A DNA stretch of 64,000 nt from Agromyces salentinus. GTDB taxonomy: Bacteria > Actinomycetota > Actinomycetes > Actinomycetales > Microbacteriaceae. Where the stretch lies: the NCBI RefSeq assembly GCF_009749395.1, contig NZ_WBIR01000003.1, forward strand, positions 62,001 to 126,000, read 5' to 3'. The notes beneath the pieces were generated by a model. That model saw only the letters and a program-made list of their open reading frames with translations, was not told the origin of the DNA and did not search any database. Positions 1 to 10,446 of this stretch are shown one piece after another (within the stretch, counting starts at the first letter, position 1; every line of letters starts with the position of its first letter). Both the position numbers and the translations under genes were made by a program.

Positions 1-340
1 AACGAGCCGCCCCGACGTCGCCGGCATCGACAGCGGCCTGCAGCCGCACCGTCGCGGCGGCCCTCGCCTCGGGGGAGACCGGCGCCGGCGTCGGCGTCGA
101 CGCGGGAGAGGGTGCCGGCGTCGGCGGATGCGGTGTCATCGACGACTCCTTCGGGCCAGGGGCTGCGGATGCTTCGGCGCCCGCGTCGAACTGCGGCGCC
201 GCGCATCCCGCGAGGACCGCGACGGCGGCGAGGGCGCAGGACGTGCGGACGGCGACCCCGGCCGAGCGGATGCCGGTGCGCACGGGCCGTCGTCGCGGCA
301 TCCGTTCGCGGTTCGCCCCGGTCGATTCGGAATCGTGCAT
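1..340 (-). CDS. Lipoprotein, N-terminal part (runs off window)
   Basis: Reading the minus strand from an ATG at 340 gives 113 open codons up to the window edge. The protein starts with a basic stretch, then a hydrophobic segment ending in a lipobox LAGC with the lipidated Cys near residue 46. A Pro/Thr/Ala-rich linker follows. An in-frame ATG at residue 14 is an alternative start. The last visible residues (ATVRLQAAVDAGDVGAAR) look like the start of an ankyrin-type repeat, as in other secreted actinobacterial ankyrin lipoproteins, but only one partial repeat is visible, so that is a guess. The membrane-anchored lipoprotein call is well supported. The function is unknown. Confidence 0.75.
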   Translation of the reverse strand, partial: MHDSESTGANRERMPRRRPVRTGIRSAGVAVRTSCALAAVAVLAGCAAPQFDAGAEASAAPGPKESSMTPHPPTPAPSPASTPTPAPVSPEARAAATVRLQAAVDAGDVGAAR

Positions 341-432
341 CCGGCTTGTCTACCGAATCGCTCCGGGAAAGGACGGTGGGACGACTGGGCGCCCCCTTCG
401 AATCGGACGCGGGCGCGCAGCCGTGGTCGGCG

Positions 433-2214
<1,782 letters not shown>

Positions 2215-2309
2215 GACATTCAGCCTATTCAGGGATCGCGCATTGCCTTTGGGTTGAGTCCACAAGAAAGGTGCCCGACCCTTTCGGGTGTCGACAAAGG
2301 AGCCGTGGG

Positions 2310-2948
2310 TCAGCCCCGGTTCCAGAGCGAGGGCCACGAGACGCCGAGCTCGCGCACGAGGTCGCGGAGCGTCGACAGCGACAGTCCGACGACCGTGGAC
2401 GGATCGCCCTCGACCCGGCGGATGAAGGGTCCGCCGAGGCTGTCGACCGTGAACGCGCCGGCGACGAGCAGCGGTTCCCCGGAGGCGACGTAGGCGTCGA
2501 TCTCTGCCTCGTCGAGGGCCGCGAAGCGCACGGTCGCGACATCCGCCCTCCCGACGGCGCCGTTGACGCGTCCGCCGCGGTGGTCGATGAGCCAGTGACC
2601 GGACCACAGGTCGCCGTGCGAGCCGTTCTGCTCGAGCCAGCGCGCCTTCGCGACCTCGGGGCGATGCGGCTTGCCGTGGATGCGGCCGTTCACGAGGAAC
2701 GCGGAGTCGCCGCCGAGGATGAGCCCGTCGATCGGTTCGCCGTCGACGGTCGCGCCGACCACCGCCTCGGCCTTCGCCCTGGCCAGGAGCTGCACGAGGT
2801 CCGGCGCCTCGAGCGCCCCGTGCGCCGCCTCGTACGCGGCGACCGCCGCCTCCTCGTCGACGCCGGGCGAGATGGCGACGGGTTCGATGCCCGCGGCACG
2901 CAGCGTCGCCAGGCGGGCGGGGGAGGTGGAGGCGAGGTGGAGGCGCAT
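2310..2948 (-). CDS. maf: Maf family nucleotide pyrophosphatase
   Basis: 212 aa. It starts [16 protein letters not shown], matching the Maf N-terminal S-x-S-P-x-R phosphate-binding motif. Further conserved blocks are LILGGDSAF (the catalytic Asp region), GKPHRPEVA and [19 protein letters not shown] near the C-terminus. Maf proteins hydrolyse non-canonical nucleoside triphosphates to monophosphates. The ATG at 2948 is only 45 bp from the divergent methyltransferase start at 2994, so the two share a short promoter region. The stop lies 96 bp before the carboxylase alpha gene, so co-transcription is likely. Full length for the family. Confidence 0.93.
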   Translation of the reverse strand: MRLHLASTSPARLATLRAAGIEPVAISPGVDEEAAVAAYEAAHGALEAPDLVQLLARAKAEAVVGATVDGEPIDGLILGGDSAFLVNGRIHGKPHRPEVAKARWLEQNGSHGDLWSGHWLIDHRGGRVNGAVGRADVATVRFAALDEAEIDAYVASGEPLLVAGAFTVDSLGGPFIRRVEGDPSTVVGLSLSTLRDLVRELGVSWPSLWNRG

Positions 2949-2993
2949 CCCCCCATCCTGCCGCTCACAGGCGGGCTGTGGAATGCTCGAGGC

Positions 2994-4382
2994 ATGCCCC
3001 GACCGCAACGTCCAGACCGCTCGAACTCCGCCAGGCGGGGCGGACGCCCCAACGCGCGCACCGGGAAACCGGCCGCCGGGCAGCAGCAGGGGCGGGGCAG
3101 GGAGCGAACACCGGCACCGGTCAGGACCGACGGCCCCGTGCTCGAGCTCGAGGCCGAGCGCATCGCGCACGGCGGCATCGCGGTCGCCCATCACGAGGGG
3201 CGGGTCGTCTTCGTCGCCGACGCGATCCCCGGCGAGCGGGTGCTCGCCCGCGTGACCGATGACGGGCACGACCGCTTCTGGCGGGCCGACACGCTCGAGG
3301 TGCTCGAGGCGTCGCCCGACCGCGTGCCGCACGTCTGGGCCGAGGCCTCCGTCGACCGTGCGCCCGAGCGCCGGGCCGGCGGCGCCGAGTTCGGTCACAT
3401 CGCGCCGGTGCGGCAGCGCGCGCTCAAGGCCGAGGTGCTGCGCGACGCACTGTCCCGCTTCGGCGGCATCGAGCACGAGGTGCTCGTGCGGGCGGTCGAC
3501 CCCGCCCTCGCGCCCGGGGTCCGGGCCGACGGCACGGGATGGCGCACGCGCATGCGCCTGCACGTCGCCGAGGACGGCACCGTGGGCCCCTACGCCGCTC
3601 GGAGCCACACCGTCGTGCCCGTGGCCTCCGTCCCGCTCGCCGTCGACGCGCTCGCCGCCCTGGCGCCGCTCGCGGACCGCTTCCCGGGCGCCGTGTCGAT
3701 CGACCTCATCGCACCGAGCGGCGACTTCGCGCAGCTCGTGGTCTCCGACGGCGAGCGGATGCCGCGTGGCGAGCGTCCGGTGACCACCGAGATCGTCGGC
3801 GACCGCAGCTTCTCCGTCGACCGCGACGGATTCTGGCAGGTCCACCGCGGCGCGGCGGCCACGCTGACCGAGGCCGTGCGCGACGCGGTGGATGCCGACC
3901 GCTTCGACCCGCGCGCCGCGAACCTCGACCTCTACGGGGGCGTGGGCCTGCTCGCCGCCGCTGTCGGCGACCGGTTCGGCGACACGATGCGGATCACGAG
4001 TGTCGAGGCCGACGAGCGCGCGACCGCGCACGCGGGTGCGAACCTCGCCGACTGGGTCGGCGCCCGTGCCGTCACCGCGAGGGTCGACCGGTTCCTGGTG
4101 CAGCTCGAGTCCGACGCCGGTGCGGGGGAGCGCGCGCGCTTGCGCGACGCGACGGTCGTGCTCGATCCGCCGCGCTCCGGCGCCGGTCGCGAGGTCGTCG
4201 ACCGCATCGCCGCACTGCGACCACGTCAGCTCGTCTACGTGGCGTGCGACCCCGTCGCCCTCGCCCGCGATGTGGGCCTGCTCCGCCAGCACGGGTACGA
4301 ACTCGAGCACCTCGAGGCCTTCGACCTGTTCCCGAGCACCCACCATGTCGAGGCGGTGGCCCGACTGGCCGCTATCGTGTGA
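2994..4382 (+). CDS. TRAM-domain class I SAM-dependent RNA methyltransferase (TrmA/RumA-like)
   Basis: 462 aa. The N-terminal 45 residues are very basic and probably RNA-contacting. A TRAM domain (LELEAERIAHGGIAVAH onward, about 45-105) follows. The C-terminal half is a Rossmann methyltransferase: SAM motif LDLYGGVGLLAAAVG, motif IV DPPRSGAG near 391-398, and the catalytic Cys in YVACDP near 418. This is the layout of uracil-5 methyltransferases acting on tRNA or rRNA; which RNA and base cannot be told. The start at 2994 has a GAATGCT -10-like element about 7 nt before it and no ribosome site, consistent with a leaderless message. It stands head to head with maf. Confidence 0.88.
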   Translation: MPRPQRPDRSNSARRGGRPNARTGKPAAGQQQGRGRERTPAPVRTDGPVLELEAERIAHGGIAVAHHEGRVVFVADAIPGERVLARVTDDGHDRFWRADTLEVLEASPDRVPHVWAEASVDRAPERRAGGAEFGHIAPVRQRALKAEVLRDALSRFGGIEHEVLVRAVDPALAPGVRADGTGWRTRMRLHVAEDGTVGPYAARSHTVVPVASVPLAVDALAALAPLADRFPGAVSIDLIAPSGDFAQLVVSDGERMPRGERPVTTEIVGDRSFSVDRDGFWQVHRGAAATLTEAVRDAVDADRFDPRAANLDLYGGVGLLAAAVGDRFGDTMRITSVEADERATAHAGANLADWVGARAVTARVDRFLVQLESDAGAGERARLRDATVVLDPPRSGAGREVVDRIAALRPRQLVYVACDPVALARDVGLLRQHGYELEHLEAFDLFPSTHHVEAVARLAAIV

Positions 4383-4400
4383 CTGACGGAAGGGGGCGCC

Positions 4401-5093
4401 GTGCCGGGCCCAGAAGCAGACGCGATCGCCACGGTCGCCATCGTCGACGACCATGAGGCGGTCAGGCTCGGGCTCCGAGCCGCCTGCCGCGACGCCGGGT
4501 ACGCCGTCGTCGCCGAGACCGCCGACGTGCCCGACCTTCTCGCGGCGCTGGCCCGACTCGACCGCCGCCGGTGCGACGTCGTCGTCCTCGACCTCTCGCT
4601 CGGCGACGGGTCGAGCGTGACCGAGAACGTGCGCTCGGTGCTCGCGACCGGCAGTGCCGTCCTCGTCCACAGCATCGCCGACCGGGTCGCCGCGGTCCGC
4701 GAGGCGCTCGCCGCCGGCGCCGCGGGCGTGATCCCGAAGGCGTCGCCGATGTCGGCCGTCATCGCGGCCATCGCGACGGTCGCGCGGGGCGACGTGCTGA
4801 ACAACGTCGAGTGGGCGAGCGCCATCGAGGCCGACCGCGACTTCGCCAAGGCCCAGCTCGGGCGGCGGGAGCACGACGTGCTCCACCTCTACGCCTCCGG
4901 GTTGCCGCTGAAGCTCGTCGCCGCCCAGCTCGGCATCGCGCATTCCACGGCCCGCGAGTACCTCGACCGGATCCGCGCGAAGTACGTGGAGGTCGGGCGC
5001 CCGGCTCCCACGAAGGTCGACCTCCTGCGTCGGGCCGTCGAAGACGGCATCCTGCCCGGACTCGACGGTGAAGGCGGGGATGCCCGCCGCTGA
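4401..5093 (+). CDS. LuxR-family response regulator
   Basis: 230 aa, GTG start preceded by GGAAGGGGG. The receiver domain has an acidic pair at Asp16-Asp17, the phospho-acceptor Asp near 64 (VVVLDLSL) and a Lys in VIPKAS near 115. The C-terminal 65 residues form a LuxR-type helix-turn-helix (LGRREHDVLHLYASG, then LVAAQLGIAHSTAREYL). It is the first gene of a three-gene operon with the kinase and a kinase-like membrane protein. A TATCGT -10 candidate overlaps the stop region of the previous gene at about 4373-4378. Target genes are unknown. Confidence 0.92.
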   Translation: MPGPEADAIATVAIVDDHEAVRLGLRAACRDAGYAVVAETADVPDLLAALARLDRRRCDVVVLDLSLGDGSSVTENVRSVLATGSAVLVHSIADRVAAVREALAAGAAGVIPKASPMSAVIAAIATVARGDVLNNVEWASAIEADRDFAKAQLGRREHDVLHLYASGLPLKLVAAQLGIAHSTAREYLDRIRAKYVEVGRPAPTKVDLLRRAVEDGILPGLDGEGGDARR

Positions 5094-6315
5094 GGTGCGC
5101 CCCGCGCGTGCGCAGATCCGACGTCGCAGGGCCGTCACCCGCGAACAGGTGGAGACCGTCGCGGCGCGGGCGCTCGGCATCTTCGGCATCGTGTTCGGCG
5201 CACAGGCGCTCCCGCTCGCGCTCGACCAGGCGGCGGGTCTGCGGCCGGGCGCCGGCGTGGCACTCGTCGCGGTGCTGTACGGCTCGATCCTCGCCGTCGC
5301 GCTCGCGGCCGCCACCAAGGTCGCCATCCGAAGCGCCGCCCTCGTCTTCGCGGTGCTCTACGCGGCCGCCATCCTCGTCTGGCCGCTGATCGTCGTCGAC
5401 CTCGACATCGTCGCGACGTCGCCGCCCTGGTTGTACTACCTGTGCACGGTCGCCACCACGGCGGCGGTGGTCGCCCTGCCGATCGGATGGGCGATCGCGT
5501 ACACGGTGCTCGTTCCGACCATGTACGGCGTCGTGCGGCTCACCCCGGCGGGCGGCGCGGCCGACCTCGACCTCGCGATCCTCGATGCGCTCTATGCGCT
5601 GATCCTGGGCTTGGTGGTCCTCATCATCGTCACCATGCTCCGCAACGCCGCCCGCGCGGTCGACGTCGCCCAGGAGGCCGCCCTCGAGCGGTACGAGTCG
5701 GCGGTCCGGCTGCACGCGTCCGAACTCGAACGCGCGAAGGTCGATGCGCTGGTGCACGACAGCGTGCTCACGACGCTCCTCTCGGCCGCGGCCGCCAACA
5801 CGCCGGAGGAGCAGGCGCTCGCCGCTCGGATGGCCCGCGACGCGACGAGCCGCCTCGACGAGGCGGGGGCCGACTGGCCGCAGGTCGGCGATCGCGTCGG
5901 CCTGCCGCACCTCGTGCGCCGGCTCCGATCGGCCCTCGCGACCTTCGCGGCCTCGTTCACCGTGCGGGTCGTGAACACCGGTGGCGTGGAGATCCCGGTC
6001 GAGGCGGCGGACGCCCTGTCCACGGCCGCCGTGCAGGCGATGGTCAACAGCATGCAGCACGCCGAGGGCGCCGGGCACACGGTGCGCAGGGAGGTCCGCA
6101 TCCGCGGCATCCGGGCAGGCGGCTGCGTCATCGAGGTGGCCGACACGGGGGTCGGGTTCGACCTCGACGAGATCCCCACCGAGCGGCTGGGGGTCCGCGT
6201 CTCGATCATCGAGCGCATGGCCAATGCGGGCGGGGCGGCCCGCATCGAATCGGGCGAGGGACGTGGCACGACCGTGACGCTCCTCTGGCCGGCGGGCGTG
6301 GAGGCGGTCCGATGA
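5068..6315 (+). CDS. Sensor histidine kinase (DesK/NarL-partner type)
   Basis: 415 aa from GTG 5068; ATG 5080 is an alternative. It overlaps the regulator gene by 26 bp. Several membrane helices span about residues 35-195. A dimerisation/phospho-acceptor helix follows with His230 in ALVHDSVLTTLL. The HATPase domain has an N-box (NSMQHA), G1 box DTGVGFDL and G2 box GRGTTVTLLW. It is predicted to autophosphorylate on His230 and pass the phosphate to the adjacent LuxR regulator. No extracytoplasmic sensor domain is evident, so it may sense within the membrane. The ATGA junction with the next gene indicates translational coupling. Confidence 0.92.
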   Translation: MKAGMPAAEVRPARAQIRRRRAVTREQVETVAARALGIFGIVFGAQALPLALDQAAGLRPGAGVALVAVLYGSILAVALAAATKVAIRSAALVFAVLYAAAILVWPLIVVDLDIVATSPPWLYYLCTVATTAAVVALPIGWAIAYTVLVPTMYGVVRLTPAGGAADLDLAILDALYALILGLVVLIIVTMLRNAARAVDVAQEAALERYESAVRLHASELERAKVDALVHDSVLTTLLSAAAANTPEEQALAARMARDATSRLDEAGADWPQVGDRVGLPHLVRRLRSALATFAASFTVRVVNTGGVEIPVEAADALSTAAVQAMVNSMQHAEGAGHTVRREVRIRGIRAGGCVIEVADTGVGFDLDEIPTERLGVRVSIIERMANAGGAARIESGEGRGTTVTLLWPAGVEAVR

Positions 6316-7322
6316 TCGCCATCCCGCGTTGGCTGCTGCTCGTGCTCGCGGTGCTCTTCTCGACCTACCACGTGATGCTCGGCATCACGTCGCTCGATGT
6401 CCCCGCATCGCCGTGGCCGACGGTCGTGGCGCTCGCGCTGTACGTGATCGCGACCGTCGCGAGCCTGTCGGTGGGCTCTCGCGTGCGCATGCCCGACTGG
6501 CTCGCCGCATTCGACCTCGCGGTCTGCATCGTCATTCCGGTGCTCGTCACGAGCCAGCTCGACCCGGACGAGGCGAACGGGTACGCGACCTGGTACGTGG
6601 CGGCCGTCGGCACGCTCATGACGATCGCAGCCGCCCGGCGGCAGATCCTCGCCGCGTGGCTCGGCGTGCTCGCCCTCGCCGTGCAGACGGTGGTGTGGGA
6701 CGACCTGTTCGCGCTCGGCACGCTCGGCGTGATCGGCAGCATCGCGTGGGTCGCCATCGCGCACATGCTCACGGCGGCGCTCGGCACGGCCGCCCGTGAG
6801 ACGCGGCGCTACGCGCAGGCCGAGCGGGAGGCCGCCGAGTGGCAGGCCGCCCAGGACGCGCACGTCTTCGAGGGTCGGGCCAGGCTCGCGCACACGAACC
6901 GCATCGCGGCGCCGATGCTCCGCCGGATCGCCGATCGGGGCGGCGTGCTCACGCCGGCCCAGCGCCAGGAGTGCCGCGTCCTCGAGGCGGCGATCCGCGA
7001 CGAGATCCGCGGCCGGATGCTGCTCACCGACGACGTGCGCTCGGCCGTGCAGCGCGCGCGGGAGCGTGGCGCAACGGTGACCCTGCTCGACGAGGGCGGC
7101 ATCGACGAGTTGCCGGACACCGAACGCGCGCGGGTGCTGGAGCGGCTCGCCGAGGCGATCGCGTCGTCGCGCGCCGACCGCATCATCGCGCGCACGGCGG
7201 CTGAGACCTCGACGGCCGCCGTGACGGTCGTGGGCCTCACGGCCCCGGAGCCCGGTGCCCTCCTCGGGGACTCGGACGAACTCGACGTGGAGTTCTGGCT
7301 CGAGATCCCGCGCGGGTCCTGA
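6312..7322 (+). CDS. Membrane protein with kinase-like layout, third gene of two-component operon
   Basis: 336 aa, ATG overlapping the kinase stop. The first 150 residues hold four to five hydrophobic helices. They are followed by a charged Ala/Glu/Arg helical segment (about 155-200), then a soluble domain ending VTVVGLTAPEPG. The architecture mirrors the neighbouring kinase, but I see no phospho-acceptor His motif and no N, G1 or G2 boxes, so it is probably not catalytic. It could be a co-sensor or a regulator of the kinase. Family not recognised. The hairpin at 7382-7408 lies about 60 bp after the stop. Confidence 0.75.
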   Translation: MIAIPRWLLLVLAVLFSTYHVMLGITSLDVPASPWPTVVALALYVIATVASLSVGSRVRMPDWLAAFDLAVCIVIPVLVTSQLDPDEANGYATWYVAAVGTLMTIAAARRQILAAWLGVLALAVQTVVWDDLFALGTLGVIGSIAWVAIAHMLTAALGTAARETRRYAQAEREAAEWQAAQDAHVFEGRARLAHTNRIAAPMLRRIADRGGVLTPAQRQECRVLEAAIRDEIRGRMLLTDDVRSAVQRARERGATVTLLDEGGIDELPDTERARVLERLAEAIASSRADRIIARTAAETSTAAVTVVGLTAPEPGALLGDSDELDVEFWLEIPRGS

Positions 7323-7381
7323 GGCGGACGCCGCAGGCAGGCCGCCCGGTCGTGTCGGAGGCAAGGCCCGGACATGAAGGT

Positions 7382-7408
7382 GGGGGGCCGATCGATGATC
7401 GACCCCCC
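7382..7408. terminator. Strong hairpin, probable terminator
   Basis: Six G (7382-7387) and CGATC (7389-7393) pair with GATCG (7397-7401) and six C (7403-7408), around a GAT loop with one C/A mismatch. It lies 60 bp after the two-component operon on plus. Read on minus, it ends the hairpin chain downstream of the epsilon-subunit gene. There is no U-tract on either side, which is common in high-GC actinobacteria. Confidence 0.7.
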
Positions 7409-7628
7409 ATCAAGCCCGAGTCACGGCGACAACCCGAATATCGCCCTGACTCGCCCCCAACCACTCGCCGGTTACCCGACCGACGAGGGTGGCAGCTCCC
7501 TGAGGGAGCCTGCACAAACCATCCTCATACGGGCGGTCCCGACGGCAAAGTCAGCATTTCGGGGGACAGCGCCCGAGAACGCACGAATCGAGCGGATGCC
7601 CCGTGCGCACGCGCGCGATCGAGCGAGG
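7409..7628. ncRNA. Candidate structured RNA in convergent intergenic gap
   Basis: The 306-bp gap 7323-7628 has no credible protein gene but several hairpins. At 7417-7453 a 7-bp and a 5-bp stem are separated by one C/C mismatch, with an 11-nt loop. At 7464-7487 two 4-bp stems are separated by one mismatch. At 7491-7515 a stem CTCCC/GGGAG is extended by GCAG/CTGC. On minus, a possible promoter (CTGACT, 19 nt, TATGAG, around 7520-7550) precedes the hairpins and the terminator-like stem at 7382-7408 follows them. A minus-strand small RNA of about 140 nt is therefore plausible. I recognise no known RNA family. Confidence 0.4.
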
Positions 7629-7877
7629 TCAGGCTCCGGCGCGATCCCATCGTGCGCCACGCGGGTCGAACGCGCTGAGCGAGCCCGAACTGCGGACCCA
7701 TGCACCGCGCCGCGGGTCAGCGGGCACCGTGGCGTCCGATTGCTCCTCGAGGGCGGCCACGAGCACCGCCGTGACGGCCGCGGCCTCCTCGTCGGTGACG
7801 TTGCGCGTGATGAACCGGATCGCGGCGGCAGCGGCCGCGGCATCCGCTTCGGGGGTGGATTCGTCTCGTGTGCTCAT
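7629..7877 (-). CDS. accE: Acyl-CoA carboxylase epsilon subunit
   Basis: 82 aa, starts MSTRDESTPEAD. The core AAAIRFITRNVTDEEAAAVTAVLVAAL matches the small actinobacterial epsilon subunit, where this helix-forming stretch docks on the carboxylase complex. The tail ending FDPRGARWDRAGA is also typical. It lies 6 bp downstream of the beta-subunit gene, so it is surely in the same transcript. Epsilon subunits stabilise and stimulate the alpha-beta complex. In many relatives maf and the alpha gene follow directly; here a 4.6-kb block of mostly plus-strand genes intervenes. Confidence 0.88.
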   Translation of the reverse strand: MSTRDESTPEADAAAAAAAIRFITRNVTDEEAAAVTAVLVAALEEQSDATVPADPRRGAWVRSSGSLSAFDPRGARWDRAGA

Positions 7878-7883
7878 GGTGCC

Positions 7884-9482
7884 CTACAGCGGGATGTTCC
7901 CGTGCTTCTTGGGCGGCAGGCTGGCCCGCTTCGTGCGGAGCGAGCGCAGTGCCTTGAGGATCGCCACGCGCGTGGCGGCGGGTTCGATGACCCCGTCGAG
8001 CTCACCGCGCTCGGCGGCGAGGAACGGGGAGGCCACGTTGTAGGTGTACTCGTTCGCGAGCTTCGTGCGGACCGCGGCGACGTCTTCGCCGGCCTCCTCC
8101 GCCCGCCTGATCTCACCGCGGTAGAGGATGTTCACGGCGCCCTGGCCGCCCATGACGGCGATCTCGGCCGTGGGCCAGGCGAGGTTGATGTCGGCGCCGA
8201 GCTGCTTGGAGCCCATGACGATGTAGGCACCGCCGTACGCCTTGCGGGTGATGACGGTGACGAGCGGCACCGTCGCCTCGGCGTAGGCGTAGAGCAGCTT
8301 CGCGCCCCGGCGGATGACGCCGGTCCACTCCTGGTCGGTGCCGGGGAGGTAGCCGGGCACGTCGACGAGGGTGAGGATCGGGATCGAGAAGGCGTCGCAG
8401 AACCGCACGAACCGGCTCGCCTTCTCGCCGGCCGCGATGTTCAGCGTGCCGGCCATCTGGCTCGGCTGGTTCGCGATGATGCCGACCGAGCGACCCTCGA
8501 CCCTCGCGAAGCCGATGAGGATGTTGGGCGCGAACAGCGGCTGCACCTCGAGGAAGTCGCCGTGGTCGACGACGCCCTCGATCACGGCGTGCATGTCGTA
8601 CGGCTGGTTCGGCGAGTCGGGGATGACCGTGTTCAGGCGGAGGTCCTCGTCGGTGACCTCGAGCTGCGCCTCGGTGTCGTAGACCGGGGCATCCGTCATG
8701 TTGTTGTCGGGCAGGAACGAGACGAGCGTGCGCGCGTAGTCGAGCGCATCGGATTCGTCGCTCGCGAGGTAGTGCGCGACGCCCGAGACCGAGTTGTGCG
8801 TCAGTGCACCGCCGAGCTCCTCCATGCCGACGTCCTCACCGGTGACGGTCTTGATGACGTCGGGGCCGGTCACGAACATCTGGCTCGTCTTGTCGACCAT
8901 GATGACGAAGTCGGTGAGCGCGGGCGAGTACACGGCGCCGCCCGCGGCGGGACCGCAGACGATCGAGATCTGGGGGATGACGCCCGACGCGGCCGTGTTG
9001 CGGCGGAAGATCTCGCCGTACTTGCCGAGGGCGACGACGCCCTCCTGGATCCGGGCGCCGCCCGAGTCGAGGATGCCGATGATCGGCACGCCCGTCTTGA
9101 TGGCCAGCTCCATGACCTTGATGATCTTCTCGCCGGCGACCTCGCCGAGGGAGCCGCCGAAGATCGTGAAGTCCTGCGAGTACACGGCGACCTGGCGTCC
9201 GTGGATCGTGCCGGTGCCCGTGACGACGGCGTCGCCGTAGGGCCGCTTCGCCTCCATGCCGAACGCGTGCGTGCGGTGTCGCACGAACTCGTCGAGCTCG
9301 ACGAACGAGCCGGGATCCAGGAGTTCCGCGATGCGCTCGCGGGCGGTCATCTTGCCCTTCGCATGCTGCTTCTCGATCGCCGCCTCGCCGCTCGCGGTCA
9401 CGGCTTCGTGGTAGCGGAGCTTGAGGTCGGCGAGCTTGCCCGCCGTGGTGGACAGGTCGGGGCCGTCAGTCGCATCGGTCAC
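7884..9482 (-). CDS. accD5: Acyl-CoA (propionyl/acetyl-CoA) carboxylase beta subunit
   Basis: 532 aa from GTG 9482 ([20 protein letters not shown]); an in-frame ATG at 9506 is an alternative. I favour GTG 9482 because TAGAGT at 9490-9495 sits 7 nt upstream, giving a leaderless start. It is a carboxyltransferase of the crotonase fold. Oxyanion-hole glycine motifs are visible in [11 protein letters not shown] and [16 protein letters not shown], and in the C-terminal half [19 protein letters not shown]. It moves CO2 from carboxybiotin to the acyl-CoA. It partners with the alpha (433-2214) and epsilon subunits. Acetyl versus propionyl preference cannot be assigned. Symbol by analogy. Confidence 0.94.
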   Translation of the reverse strand: MTDATDGPDLSTTAGKLADLKLRYHEAVTASGEAAIEKQHAKGKMTARERIAELLDPGSFVELDEFVRHRTHAFGMEAKRPYGDAVVTGTGTIHGRQVAVYSQDFTIFGGSLGEVAGEKIIKVMELAIKTGVPIIGILDSGGARIQEGVVALGKYGEIFRRNTAASGVIPQISIVCGPAAGGAVYSPALTDFVIMVDKTSQMFVTGPDVIKTVTGEDVGMEELGGALTHNSVSGVAHYLASDESDALDYARTLVSFLPDNNMTDAPVYDTEAQLEVTDEDLRLNTVIPDSPNQPYDMHAVIEGVVDHGDFLEVQPLFAPNILIGFARVEGRSVGIIANQPSQMAGTLNIAAGEKASRFVRFCDAFSIPILTLVDVPGYLPGTDQEWTGVIRRGAKLLYAYAEATVPLVTVITRKAYGGAYIVMGSKQLGADINLAWPTAEIAVMGGQGAVNILYRGEIRRAEEAGEDVAAVRTKLANEYTYNVASPFLAAERGELDGVIEPAATRVAILKALRSLRTKRASLPPKKHGNIPL

Positions 9483-9489
9483 GCGGTTC

Positions 9490-9495
9490 ACTCTA
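9490..9495 (-). promoter_or_regulatory. -10 element for carboxylase beta gene
   Basis: TAGAGT on the minus strand lies 7 nt before the GTG at 9482. That is where transcription would begin, so it supports a leaderless start. No clear -35 is seen. Confidence 0.5.
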
Positions 9496-9590
9496 CCGGC
9501 GCGCATCCGGCCGACTTCGTTGACGGATTCCTACAAATCGGACGCCCGCAATGGTGTCTTCCCCCGGGTCGGCTGCGGAAGACTGTCGGC

Positions 9591-10439
9591 ATGGACCTTC
9601 CGAAGTCTCGCGCCGTCTCGCCCCGCCTCGAGTTCCTCGACACCGCGACCTCGACCAACGACCTGCTCCGTGAGGCCGCGAGCGGGCCGGATGCCGCGAG
9701 CTGGCCGCATGGCTCGGTGATCGTCACCGACGACCAGACGAGCGGCCGTGGCCGGCTCGGTCGCACCTGGCTCGCGCCGACCGGCAAGACCCTCGCCATC
9801 TCGGTCCTGCTCCGACCCGGCGGCGGTGCGCAGGCGCGCGCATTGCCCGGCGACGCGTACGGATGGATCCCGCTCATCGCGGGCGCGGCCATGACCGAGG
9901 CCGTGACGAGGGCGGTCGACGCGGCCCGCCCAGCCGAACCCGAGGACCCGGAGGACCGCACCGGTGGCGTGGAGGTACGGCTGAAGTGGCCGAACGACGT
10001 GCTCGTGTCGGGCTACAAGGTCTGCGGCATCCTCTCGGAACTGCTGTCCGAGTCCGGCGCGGTCATCGTGGGAGCCGGGCTGAACCTCACGCTCGACGAG
10101 CACGACCTGCCCACGCTCACCTCGACCTCGCTGCTGCTCGCAACCGGTGTCCGCCCCGACGCCGATGCCGTGCTCGCCGACTACCTCGAGACCTTCGCCC
10201 GCCTGTTCGAGGCGTTCCTCGACCACGGCGGTGACGCGGATGCCGCCGGCACGGCGGCCCGGGTCTCGGCGCTCTGCGGCACGCTCGGGTCCGAGGTCCG
10301 GGTCGAGCTGCCCGGCGACCGGGAACTCATCGGCACCGCCCTGCGCATCGACGCCGACGGACGCCTGGTCGTGCGAGACCGTGAGAACGGTGAGGAGCAG
10401 GCTGTCGCCGCCGGCGATGTGACCCACCTGCGGTATTAA
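9591..10439 (+). CDS. birA: Biotin--[acetyl-CoA-carboxylase] ligase
   Basis: 282 aa. The catalytic domain shows TSTNDLL, the biotin-AMP loop GRGRLGRTW, the active-site Lys in RLKWPNDVLV, and ILSEL. The small C-terminal SH3-like domain ends with AAGDVTHLRY. There is no N-terminal helix-turn-helix, so this is a ligase without repressor function. It attaches biotin to Lys in the EAMKM site of the carboxylase alpha subunit encoded 7 kb away. It is divergent from the beta-subunit gene (108 bp apart), a standard actinobacterial arrangement. Confidence 0.94.
   Translation: MDLPKSRAVSPRLEFLDTATSTNDLLREAASGPDAASWPHGSVIVTDDQTSGRGRLGRTWLAPTGKTLAISVLLRPGGGAQARALPGDAYGWIPLIAGAAMTEAVTRAVDAARPAEPEDPEDRTGGVEVRLKWPNDVLVSGYKVCGILSELLSESGAVIVGAGLNLTLDEHDLPTLTSTSLLLATGVRPDADAVLADYLETFARLFEAFLDHGGDADAAGTAARVSALCGTLGSEVRVELPGDRELIGTALRIDADGRLVVRDRENGEEQAVAAGDVTHLRY
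10434..10439 (+). promoter_or_regulatory. -10 element overlapping birA stop, serving PH-domain gene
   Basis: TATTAA ends 8 nt before the ATG at 10447, the spacing expected for a leaderless transcript. It coincides with the TAA stop of birA. Confidence 0.4.
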
Positions 10440-10446
10440 TGGGCGT

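Noticed and set aside
7417-7453. tRNA or tmRNA-like T-arm in the hairpin gap
   Set aside because: The loop lacks the TTCRANT pattern and no CCA-adjacent acceptor stem is present.
7323-7628. A small protein in the gap between the two-component operon and the epsilon gene
   Set aside because: Open frames there are Arg/Ser/Pro-rich without ribosome sites and break the hairpin pattern. RNA structure is the better explanation.
7374-9590. Upstream extension of the birA frame to 7374
   Set aside because: It runs antisense through the carboxylase beta and epsilon genes. The family start is MDLPKS at 9591.
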